The notes under the pieces: model-generated
Told to the model about the DNA's origin: nothing
Seen by the model: only the letters and a program-made list of their open reading frames with translations
The model's database searches: none
Shown: piece by piece, positions 1 through 6,205 of the stretch
Position numbering within the stretch: the first letter of the stretch is position 1
Layout: each line of letters starts with the position of its first letter
Made by a program: the position numbers and the translations under genes
NCBI GenBank assembly: GCA_031272415.1
Contig: JAISTU010000180.1
Location: 1 to 11,066, forward strand
From: Bacteroidales bacterium
GTDB lineage: Bacteria > Bacteroidota > Bacteroidia > Bacteroidales > WCHB1-69
Length of the DNA: 11,066 bases
Direction of reading: 5' to 3'

Positions 1-504
1 GATATTATTGAAGATTTGGAGTTTATTTTGGTGGAATTGGAAAAGGATATAAAACTGAAAGGTTTGACAAAATTGCAACATAAACAGTTGGCTGTCTTGT
101 GGTTACGTTTTTTGAAGGAGACGCGGGGGGATAGGACTATAGGGGCTTCAGAATTGTCTCAACATGCTGAACTTCAAAAAGCGGTAAGTATCTGTGAGGT
201 AGGGGGTTACACGGATGCGGAATTGTTTCTATATGAGCGTAATTCTGACGCCATTTCAACCGAAAAAACCCTCCAAAACGAAACCCGAAGAGAGGCTTTA
301 GAAGAAGGAAGAGCAGAAGGAAGAGTAGAAGGTTTGGTTGAGGGTGAAAAGAAAGGTGAGGCAAAAGGTGAAAAGAAAAAAGAAACCTCCATTGTCCTAA
401 AAATGTGGCAAAAGTTGCAATCAGTTGAAGAAATTCATGCTTTGACAGACATTCCGATGACTACAATTGCTGAAATTCTCAAACAAAATGGAATAGATAT
501 GTAG
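1..504 (+). CDS. Rpn-family (PD-(D/E)XK) recombination-promoting nuclease / putative transposase, C-terminal part
   Basis: The reading frame is open from the first base, so the 5' part lies outside the window and about 167 residues remain. The visible sequence begins with an acidic DIIEDLEFILVELEK stretch, typical of the end of the nuclease core in the Rpn/PDDEXK_2 family. A helical region follows, then a Glu/Gly/Lys-rich charged repeat (about residues 98-125, built on EGR/EGEKKGE units), and a short helical tail (SVEEIHALTDIPMTTIAEILK) resembling the helix-turn-helix-like tail common in this family. Family members nick DNA and promote RecA-independent recombination; the catalytic residues are not in view, so activity cannot be judged. 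TTG at 16 is only an internal codon, not a start. It converges on waaA. A different protein with a similar Lys/Glu-Gly tail is possible but less likely. Confidence 0.75.
   Translation, partial: DIIEDLEFILVELEKDIKLKGLTKLQHKQLAVLWLRFLKETRGDRTIGASELSQHAELQKAVSICEVGGYTDAELFLYERNSDAISTEKTLQNETRREALEEGRAEGRVEGLVEGEKKGEAKGEKKKETSIVLKMWQKLQSVEEIHALTDIPMTTIAEILKQNGIDM
343..378 (+). repeat. Direct repeat inside the charged linker of the nuclease gene
   Basis: The 12-base word GGTGAAAAGAAA occurs at 343-354 and again at 367-378, exactly 24 bases (8 codons) apart, so the protein repeats G-E-K-K in frame. Just upstream (300-332) similar GAAGGAAGAG/CAGAAGG units occur. Repeats in this linker can change copy number without breaking the frame. 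Confidence 0.6.
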
Positions 505-610
505 CAATGAAAAATGCGGAAATTCCATTCTCCTTTGTTAAAAAGTTGAGGCTTAAGGGAATTTTTTTGCATTTTGGGAGAAAATTGTTATAAAATTGGA
601 TAAAAAAAAT

Positions 611-643
611 AATTCTCAATTCTCAATTTTCAATTCTCAATTC
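611..643. repeat. Heptanucleotide tandem repeat (AATTCTC)n
   Basis: Units at 611-617, 618-624, 625-631 (AATTTTC variant) and 632-638 are followed by a partial unit AATTC at 639-643, about 4.7 copies of 7 bases. It lies between the convergent nuclease gene and waaA and touches the waaA stop codon (TGA, complement of 642-644). It has no dyad symmetry, so it is not a rho-independent terminator. Read on the minus strand the unit is AATTGAG, closely related to the AATTAAG/AATTAAA units at 2734-2773. Confidence 0.8.
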
Positions 644-1889
644 AAAAAAAAGTTTTTATTTTTTTTATTGAAATCGCTTCCCATATTTTTTGGCAAACAC
701 CTGTATTTTGCAGAATGTAATTTTGGGCTGTTTGTGAAATGTTTTTTTGTTGAGATAAATCGTTAAATAATTGATTAACAATATTTTGCAGTTCTATTTT
801 ATTTTTTATACTGAATGCAACTCCGAGTCTAATTAAATCTGTTGCCTCTTTAAATTTCCGATAATGAGTGCCAAAAATGACCGGTTTGCCATATACAACG
901 GCTTCCAAAATATTGTGCAAACCTTTTCCGAAAGCACCTCCAACGTAAGTGATTGAACCATAGGCATATAATCTATTTAAAACGCCAATCGAGTCCACAA
1001 CTATAAGACGTGTTTGTTCGGTTAAAGGTTGTTTGGAGAGCGAAGAATAAAAAATGGTATCAAACTCGGAAAATTGTTTTTTTATATTTTTAATGTGTTG
1101 ATTATCAATATTATGCGGAGCCATTACGAGCGTAATATCTGTGTTTTTGAGCAAATGAAACAACAAAAGTTCATCCTCCTCCCAAGTGCTACCCGCAACG
1201 ACAACATGCGGACATTTTTTTAAAATTTCAAATTCAGGTAAAGGCTGAAAATCGGATAAAAGTTGTGCCACACGGTCGAAACGTGTATCTCCGGTTTTTA
1301 TAACATTATGAATATCAACACTTTGCAATAATTTTACAGAATATTCATCTTGTGTAAAAAAATGAGTAATATATCGCAATTGTTGTCGAAACCAATAGCC
1401 AAAAACGGAAAAAAAGAACTGATTTTTCCTAAAAATGCACGAAACCGAATAAAAAGGGATATTCATTTTGGCGGCGACACGCATATAATTGAACCAAAAT
1501 TCATATTTGATAAAAAAAATGGCTTTTGGGTGCGTCATCTGCAAGAAACGCTTTGCATTTGCGGGGGTGTCGTCAGGCAAATAAAACACAAAATCCGCCA
1601 ACAGGTAATTTTTGCGAATTTGATAGCCCGAAGGAGAAAAAAATGTTAATAAAATTTTGCAGCCAGGAGACTGATTTTTAACGTATTCCAACAACGGTCT
1701 GCCCTGCTCAAACTCTCCCAAAGACGCACAATGAAACCAATAAATATCGCCTCTAAAATCCAATGAGGCTGTTTTTTTGAAAAAATTTTTACGACCTTCT
1801 ATCCACCATTTGGCTTTTTGAGATTTTAGGGAAGCCATTTTGACAAAAAAATGGTACAAAAGTACAAAAATATTGTAAAATAAACGCAT
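642..1889 (-). CDS. waaA: 3-deoxy-D-manno-octulosonic acid (Kdo) transferase
   Basis: This 415-residue protein transfers Kdo from CMP-Kdo to the lipid A precursor at the cytoplasmic face of the inner membrane. The hydrophobic N-terminus (about residues 2-17) fits the family's membrane anchor. Residues 52-62 (FHCASLGEFEQ) carry the conserved GE motif, with Glu59 as the expected catalytic base. KYEFWFN at 128-134 corresponds to the family's ETELWPN-type segment. GDTRFDRV at 200-207 and AGSTWEEDE at 232-240 mark the domain boundary and the start of the GT-B C-terminal domain. GGAFGKGLHNILEAVVYGKP at 317-336 is the CMP-Kdo-binding region. Length is normal for the family. The ATG lies 4 nt after the stop of the upstream barrel gene, so the two are probably co-transcribed. 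The C-terminus is encoded by A/T tracts (KKIKTFF) and ends at a heptamer repeat. Whether it adds one or more Kdo residues cannot be told from sequence. Confidence 0.96.
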   Translation of the reverse strand: MRLFYNIFVLLYHFFVKMASLKSQKAKWWIEGRKNFFKKTASLDFRGDIYWFHCASLGEFEQGRPLLEYVKNQSPGCKILLTFFSPSGYQIRKNYLLADFVFYLPDDTPANAKRFLQMTHPKAIFFIKYEFWFNYMRVAAKMNIPFYSVSCIFRKNQFFFSVFGYWFRQQLRYITHFFTQDEYSVKLLQSVDIHNVIKTGDTRFDRVAQLLSDFQPLPEFEILKKCPHVVVAGSTWEEDELLLFHLLKNTDITLVMAPHNIDNQHIKNIKKQFSEFDTIFYSSLSKQPLTEQTRLIVVDSIGVLNRLYAYGSITYVGGAFGKGLHNILEAVVYGKPVIFGTHYRKFKEATDLIRLGVAFSIKNKIELQNIVNQLFNDLSQQKNISQTAQNYILQNTGVCQKIWEAISIKKIKTFF

Positions 1890-1893
1890 CTTT

Positions 1894-2694
1894 TTAACGA
1901 AATTCGTAAGATATTGCCGATGTTTTTCTATAAAGCGGAATAATCCACCCTACTTTTATGCCAATCATCACCTCAAAGGGCTTGGACGTATCCTTGCCCA
2001 TGAGTGCAAAATCATACTCCCTTTGTCGCCGTCCAAAGATTTCCGAAAATTCAACTCCTGCATAAAAACAAAGGACACTACGCTGCATAAGATGCAGATA
2101 ACCAACGAATTGATTGAGTGTAAAACCTGCTGTCAAATGGTCGTAACCTTTGAGATAATTGCCCTCCAATGCTTTGACTAAATTTTCAGGATTTTTGATA
2201 TGCAAATAATGTTGAGTAACGCCCAATCCCAAACGCAACCAAATCCCTGAATTTAAAAACCGTTTGCTCACAGGAAACACTTTGCCCGCCGTCAGATTAA
2301 AATTTATACCTCTAAAATCGAGCGATATTTCGTTAGTTTCCTCGCCATTTCCATTGATAAAAAAGCCATTGGACGTAATCCTGTTTTTAAAAGTAGCATT
2401 AGAAAGCGAAGAATCTACGCTACCTTCAAAAAAATATTTAAACCCAAAATCCAGTGTCCAATTTTTGGGCAATTTAAGGCACAAATCAACTCCCAAAGAC
2501 ATATTGTTCCCAAAATCTTTTTTTAAATCCGCCAACGCAAAATTATAGGTGTAATTAGGTGCCAAAAAAATGCTCAATTTCATTGTGGAATCTACTGCTT
2601 TTACAGGTTTTATCTCCGTCTGAGAAACTGCATTTTGCGACACAAAAAGAAACAATATTGCAATAAATAAATATCTTTTTAATTTTATAATCAT
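1894..2694 (-). CDS. Predicted outer-membrane beta-barrel protein (hypothetical), upstream of waaA
   Basis: With the ATG at 2694 the protein has 266 residues. It has a clear Sec signal peptide: basic start MIIKLKRYLF, hydrophobic core IAILFLFVSQ, and likely cleavage near NAVS|Q at residue 24/25. The mature part alternates polar and hydrophobic residues in strand-like segments (LDFGFKYFF, ISLDFRGINFNLTAGKVF, IWLRLGLGVTQHYL, CFYAGVEFSEIF, FEVMIGIKVGWIIPLY) as in an outer-membrane barrel; the KVGWIIPLY strand near the end would be one of the last. The frame extends to a GTG at 2724, but that codon overlaps a -7 promoter element (2721-2714) and would add residues before the signal peptide, so 2694 is preferred. 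It ends 4 nt before waaA. I recall similar uncharacterised Bacteroidetes proteins, but cannot name a family; function unknown. Confidence 0.8.
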   Translation of the reverse strand: MIIKLKRYLFIAILFLFVSQNAVSQTEIKPVKAVDSTMKLSIFLAPNYTYNFALADLKKDFGNNMSLGVDLCLKLPKNWTLDFGFKYFFEGSVDSSLSNATFKNRITSNGFFINGNGEETNEISLDFRGINFNLTAGKVFPVSKRFLNSGIWLRLGLGVTQHYLHIKNPENLVKALEGNYLKGYDHLTAGFTLNQFVGYLHLMQRSVLCFYAGVEFSEIFGRRQREYDFALMGKDTSKPFEVMIGIKVGWIIPLYRKTSAISYEFR

Positions 2695-2713
2695 CTCAAA
2701 AAAATCTATTTTG

Positions 2714-2721
2714 CAAAGATA
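2714..2721 (-). promoter_or_regulatory. Bacteroidetes-type -7 element (TATCTTTG) for the barrel protein-waaA pair
   Basis: The minus strand reads TATCTTTG at 2721-2714, an exact fit to the Bacteroidetes -7 consensus TAnnTTTG. It ends 19 nt before the preferred ATG at 2694, so the leader would be short. No good -33 TTTG is present at the usual spacing; a TTG occurs at 2735-2733, only 11 nt upstream. The sequence upstream of the element is AT-rich and nearly the same as at the opposite promoter. Confidence 0.7.
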
Positions 2722-2733
2722 CACCTTTTCTTC

Positions 2734-2773
2734 AATTAAAAATTAAAATTTAAGAATTAAGTTAAGAATTAAG
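2734..2773. repeat. Heptanucleotide tandem repeat (AATTAAR)n
   Basis: Units are AATTAAA (2734-2740), AATTAAA (2741-2747), ATTTAAG (2748-2754), AATTAAG (2755-2761), a shortened TTAAG (2762-2766) and AATTAAG (2767-2773). The first units form the upstream flank of the minus-strand promoter. It shares the AATT-plus-three-purines pattern with the 611-643 repeat when that is read on its minus strand. Confidence 0.7.
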
Positions 2774-2780
2774 AGAGAGT

Positions 2781-2804
2781 GTAGAGGCAACAGCATGCCT
2801 TGCC
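2781..2804. repeat. Short hairpin repeat beginning GTAGAGGCA
   Basis: AGGCA at 2785-2789 and TGCCT at 2796-2800 form a 5 bp stem with a 6-base loop. It has no T-run and lies far from any gene end, so it is not an obvious terminator. Its GTAGAG(G/A)CA start is shared with the sequence at 11044-11052. This resembles the small dispersed palindromes (GTAGAGACGC... type) that I recall from intergenic regions of many Bacteroidetes genomes; family membership is inferred. Confidence 0.45.
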
Positions 2805-2992
2805 AGAAATAGAATGCAAAACGTATATATTTGAGTATCAATATTTTACACATTATTTTTTCTCTAAATTTAGAACTTTTTTATCCCAAAATGCAAAAAA
2901 AAATGCTATAAAAATATGCGACCTTTCGGAATAGATATAAAAAATCTACACTCTGAAAAAAAAGTTTTTAATTTTTAATTGAAAAATTTGTG

Positions 2993-3000
2993 TATCTTTG
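2993..3000 (+). promoter_or_regulatory. Bacteroidetes-type -7 element (TATCTTTG) for the plus-strand gene series
   Basis: TATCTTTG lies 39 nt upstream of the ATG at 3040 and matches the TAnnTTTG consensus exactly. As in the divergent promoter, a TTG occurs 11 nt upstream (2979-2981) rather than a TTTG at the canonical distance. The downstream genes at 3821, 5612, 6206, 7566 and 10154 have short gaps with no comparable element, so this may be the main promoter of the whole series. Confidence 0.7.
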
Positions 3001-3039
3001 TAATTTAGTTACAGTAGTTAAAAAAATTTCATAAGAAAT

Positions 3040-3774
3040 ATGAATCATATTTTATTCTTAACAAAGTGGAAATCAGTGAGTTTAGCACTGATGGTTGTAG
3101 TAATGGTATCCTTTTTATGCTCGTTAGAAGTGTCGGCGCAAGTAAATAGGAAGAAGAAAAATAACAATTTTTCCAGTATTGGCATGCGTAGTTCGACCAT
3201 TCGGCACGGTGTTACTTTGCATGTAGGTGGAGGTTTGGGAGCAAATACCAAGCAGCCGATGATGATAGTTCCTGCCGCAGGAGTGGGCTATGTAGCAAGC
3301 CAATATTACGGAGTTGGCAATCGATTTATGCAACAAAGTATTACCTATCAATTGGGTTATGGAGTTACACCTGAAACTTTTTTGGTACACAATTTGGTAG
3401 GCACTTTTCATTGCACTTATATCGGAAAAGCAGACTTAAATCCGTTTATATACGGCATTGCGTTGCAGTTTGCGTATGCGGGCAAAAGTAACAAAACGTT
3501 CACACGTGCATATTCCAACTTTTATGTTCGTCCTGAGATAGGGATTGCTTTGCCTGTCAATTACAAATCACGCACCAAAGAAGTTTCATTGGTAACGGCA
3601 ATGATTACTTACGGTTTCAACATCCGAACTTATTGGAAGTTTAAGCCTGAAAATGAGGGATATGCAAGCACGCTTCCTAATGCAGTGCAATATCCATGGA
3701 CGGCAATGTGTCATCATGTAATTACGGTCAGAATCAATTTTAACTTGCTCAATATGAGAGAAGTAAGAAAATAA
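3040..3774 (+). CDS. Exported beta-barrel-like hypothetical protein
   Basis: The 244-residue product starts with a long signal peptide: basic/polar MNHILFLTKWK, hydrophobic SLALMVVVMVSFLC, and cleavage near VSA|Q at residue 33/34. The mature protein begins with a Lys/Asn-rich stretch (VNRKKKNNN) and then a Gly-rich, strand-forming region (GVTLHVGGGLGANT, VGYVASQYYGVGNRF, ITYQLGYGVTP, FYVRPEIGIALPV, LVTAMITYGFNI, ITVRINFNL) suggesting a small outer-membrane barrel. No catalytic motif or named family is recognised. It is the first gene after the promoter at 2993; sppA follows after 46 nt. The ATG at 3040 is the only start that keeps the whole signal peptide. It is not obviously homologous to the divergent barrel protein, but has the same general architecture. 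Confidence 0.75.
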   Translation: MNHILFLTKWKSVSLALMVVVMVSFLCSLEVSAQVNRKKKNNNFSSIGMRSSTIRHGVTLHVGGGLGANTKQPMMIVPAAGVGYVASQYYGVGNRFMQQSITYQLGYGVTPETFLVHNLVGTFHCTYIGKADLNPFIYGIALQFAYAGKSNKTFTRAYSNFYVRPEIGIALPVNYKSRTKEVSLVTAMITYGFNIRTYWKFKPENEGYASTLPNAVQYPWTAMCHHVITVRINFNLLNMREVRK

Positions 3775-3820
3775 TATTATAAAAATTTATAAAAATAATC
3801 ATTAAAAATACAAAAATAAG

Positions 3821-5587
3821 ATGAAAAATTTCTTTAAAAATGTGTTAGCGACGGTAGTAGGGTTGCTGTTGTTTTTTATGGTGATGTGGGTAATAATGTT
3901 GGCAATGATTGTTGCTATTGCGGGCAGTACGGACACAGCGCCTACGGTGAAAAATAATTCCATTTTAAAATTGGATTTAAGTGTTGTAAATGAGCGAGTT
4001 GCAGATTCTCCTTTCGATATTTATATGTCCAAATTATTTGGTCAAACGGATGCTGTGGGCTTAAATAATTTGAAAAAAGTAATCGCAGCCGCAAAAGAAG
4101 ACCCTAAAATCAAAGGTATTGAACTCAATGTGAGTAAGTTAGCCGTTTCACCTGCCACTTGCGATGCCATTCGCAATCTATTGGAAGATTTTGCAGAAGA
4201 GAAACCTATTTTTTGCTATGGCGATTATTTTACAACATCGGGCTATTATTTAGCCTCTGTTTCCGACCACATTTATATGCATCCGGATGGTTCTTTGATG
4301 CTGGCAGGTTTGTCCATGAAATTGACATTTTTTAAGAAAATGTTGGATAAATTGGGCATAGAAATGCAAATTATTCGACATGGGACGTTCAAAAGTGCGG
4401 TTGAGCCATTTATGTTGGACAAAATGAGTCCCGCTAATGAACTGCAATACAAGACATTACTTAATTCTATTTGGGGACATATTTGTCAAAAAATATCAGA
4501 AAGTCGCGACATTTCTGTTGATTATTTGAACAAAATTTGCGATTTATTGATGGTCGTTGATGATGCAAATTTTGCCGTAGAAGCCAATCTTATTGATGAT
4601 GTATTATACAAAGACCAATATGAATCAACAGTGAAAGATTATTTGGAAATTCCTCAAAGTGATGATATTCAGTATATTACATACAATCATTATAAAAAGA
4701 GCATCCTTAATTCCACTTTTGGTAGCAAAGGGGATGAGATTGCGATTGTGTATGCGGTCGGCGACATTATGGAGGCAAGCGACAACTCTTATTCGCAAGA
4801 AGAGGTGGTCGCCTACAACATTGTTGAGGAATTGTCCAAAGTTCGCATGGATGAGAATGTAAAGGCGGTTGTTTTTCGGGTCAATTCACCCGGAGGTAGT
4901 GCTTTATTGTCAGAGTCTATATGGCGGGAAGTATCTCTGACTCAGAAAGTTAAGCCTGTTGTTGTCTCTATGGGAGATTATGCGGCATCTGGCGGTTATT
5001 ATATTGCTTGTGCTGCGGATTATATTGTAACAGAGCCAACTACGCTCACCGGCAGTATAGGTGTTTTTGGCATGTTTCCCTATTATGAAAAGGCTTTGGA
5101 GGATAAATTGGGCATTACTTTTGACGTTGTCAATACCAATGAGCATTCGGAGGCGTTCAAAGGTGGGCGAAAATTGGATGCATTTGAGAGACAATTTTTC
5201 CAAAAATCGGTGGACAGAACGTATGCACTTTTCACCGAACGGGTAGCAGAAGGCAGGCATTTGTCGGTTACGTTGGTGGACTCGCTTGGACAGGGGCGTG
5301 TATGGTCGGGTATCAGTGCGGTCAAATTAGGATTGGCAGACACGCTCGGCGGTATAGATGTTGCGATTGCAAAAGCGGCTGCATTGTCTCATATTGAGAA
5401 ATATACAATAACAGAATATCCTAAAATAAAACCTTTTTGGGCTATTTTTATGGACAGTGAAACGGAGACTGCTTTGCAACAAAAAATACTTGGAAAAGAG
5501 GCATACACTTATTTGTATAATATGCAGTCTGTTCTGCAAATGAAAGGCATACAGGCACGATTGCCATATTTGATTGAATTTCAGTAA
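3821..5587 (+). CDS. sppA: Signal peptide peptidase SppA, 67K type (protease IV)
   Basis: This 588-residue membrane-bound Ser-Lys protease degrades leftover signal peptides on the periplasmic side of the inner membrane. An N-terminal membrane segment spans about residues 7-35. Two tandem ClpP/crotonase-like domains follow. The first carries RHGTFKSAVEPF with the expected general base Lys191. The second carries RVNSPGGSALLSE (353-365, oxyanion region) and MGDYAASGGYYIACAAD (384-400) with the expected nucleophile Ser390, then TLTGSIGVFG at 408-417. Length and order match the long, E. coli-type SppA, so both dyad residues are present in one chain and the enzyme looks intact. It begins 46 nt after the barrel-like gene and ends 24 nt before a small membrane protein, consistent with one transcript. 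In Bacteroidetes I recall sppA often being followed by lpxK; no lpxK is seen here. Confidence 0.96.
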   Translation: MKNFFKNVLATVVGLLLFFMVMWVIMLAMIVAIAGSTDTAPTVKNNSILKLDLSVVNERVADSPFDIYMSKLFGQTDAVGLNNLKKVIAAAKEDPKIKGIELNVSKLAVSPATCDAIRNLLEDFAEEKPIFCYGDYFTTSGYYLASVSDHIYMHPDGSLMLAGLSMKLTFFKKMLDKLGIEMQIIRHGTFKSAVEPFMLDKMSPANELQYKTLLNSIWGHICQKISESRDISVDYLNKICDLLMVVDDANFAVEANLIDDVLYKDQYESTVKDYLEIPQSDDIQYITYNHYKKSILNSTFGSKGDEIAIVYAVGDIMEASDNSYSQEEVVAYNIVEELSKVRMDENVKAVVFRVNSPGGSALLSESIWREVSLTQKVKPVVVSMGDYAASGGYYIACAADYIVTEPTTLTGSIGVFGMFPYYEKALEDKLGITFDVVNTNEHSEAFKGGRKLDAFERQFFQKSVDRTYALFTERVAEGRHLSVTLVDSLGQGRVWSGISAVKLGLADTLGGIDVAIAKAAALSHIEKYTITEYPKIKPFWAIFMDSETETALQQKILGKEAYTYLYNMQSVLQMKGIQARLPYLIEFQ

Positions 5588-5611
5588 TTTATAAATAAAT
5601 CTTTTAGTAAA

Positions 5612-6193
5612 ATGCTTACACACAAGCAAAAATTTGGACTGCTGTTTTTTGGAATCGGTTTTTTGGTAGGCATTATCGTTGCCGCAATAGTAGCCTATTT
5701 CAGTGTAATTGTTCATTTTACGAAAGAAAAAATTGTTCATATATACGACATTTTGCCCGAAGAAAAAGTGGCAACGGTTGACACGGTTGTCATTGAACAA
5801 CAAATTGTTAAGCCATCCACAACAAAAAATATTCAACAAACGGATACGCAGGCGGTGCAAAAAGAAGATGATATTTTTGCAAAAATAGACACTTTGCCCA
5901 AAGAAATTATAAAAACGGATACAAAAGTTGCCGAAATACTTATTGCTGTACAAAATATAAGTACGGATTCATTGAACACAGAACCTGTTTTATACAAAAC
6001 GCTCAAAGTGGAACAGTGGAAAAATCCAACAAATTTTATGGGTTATAGATTGACAGATAAGGCATTGATTTTGTATGGTGTTGATATATCGCAAATTACA
6101 CTCATAACAGTCGACCGGAAATTGTATTTGCTCATTGCCGACAAGCAGATAGAACTCAAAAAATCAACAGAATTTACGCATTTTTCTTTTTAA
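5612..6193 (+). CDS. Single-pass membrane protein of unknown function
   Basis: The 193-residue protein has one strong hydrophobic helix near the N-terminus (about residues 8-35, FGLLFFGIGFLVGIIVAAIV and on), preceded by Lys/His residues. The bulk is therefore expected outside the cytoplasm, anchored in the inner membrane. Residues 50-125 are a Thr/Asp/Lys/Gln-rich, probably disordered linker. The C-terminal 65 residues look folded: LKVEQWKNPTNFMGYRLTD at 131-149, ALILYGVDISQITLITVD at 151-168, then LYLLIADKQIEL. I recall Bacteroidales hypotheticals with a similar VEFW.SP.NY.GYK...L.L.G pattern, but cannot name a family. It lies 24 nt after sppA and 12 nt before the PaaK-like gene. Co-expression with sppA hints at an envelope role, which is inference only. 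Confidence 0.75.
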   Translation: MLTHKQKFGLLFFGIGFLVGIIVAAIVAYFSVIVHFTKEKIVHIYDILPEEKVATVDTVVIEQQIVKPSTTKNIQQTDTQAVQKEDDIFAKIDTLPKEIIKTDTKVAEILIAVQNISTDSLNTEPVLYKTLKVEQWKNPTNFMGYRLTDKALILYGVDISQITLITVDRKLYLLIADKQIELKKSTEFTHFSF

Positions 6194-6205
6194 AATTCTT
6201 AAAAA

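Larger units (their letters stand above)
2695..3039. other. Divergent intergenic region (345 nt)
   Basis: This gap separates the minus-strand barrel/waaA pair from the plus-strand gene series. It contains one promoter for each direction, a heptamer tandem repeat at 2734-2773 and a small hairpin repeat at 2781-2804. The remaining middle part (about 2805-2960) is low-complexity AT-rich sequence in which I see no gene, structured RNA or riboswitch. Confidence 0.75.

Noticed and set aside
520..568. Possible terminator: AAATTCC (520-526) pairing with GGAATTT (558-564), followed by T residues
   Set aside because: The loop is about 31 bases and the stem is 7 mostly A/T pairs, too weak to claim as a rho-independent terminator.
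611..643. Short repeats considered as a CRISPR array
   Set aside because: The units are 7 bases, directly adjacent and without spacers, so this is a simple tandem repeat.
1350..1649. Plus-strand open frame of 99 codons inside waaA
   Set aside because: It is antisense to the conserved core of waaA, is highly basic and has no motif or plausible start context.
2694..2724. GTG start at 2724 for the barrel protein
   Set aside because: The extension would begin inside the TATCTTTG promoter element and put ten residues ahead of a complete signal peptide.
4910..5260. Minus-strand open frame of 116 codons inside sppA
   Set aside because: It lies opposite the catalytic region of SppA, which explains the conservation; no independent coding signal.
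5327..5953. Minus-strand open frame of 208 codons across the sppA end and the membrane-protein gene
   Set aside because: It is antisense to two well-supported genes, rich in Phe/Asn/Cys/Tyr as expected for the shadow of AT-rich coding DNA, and has no recognisable motif.
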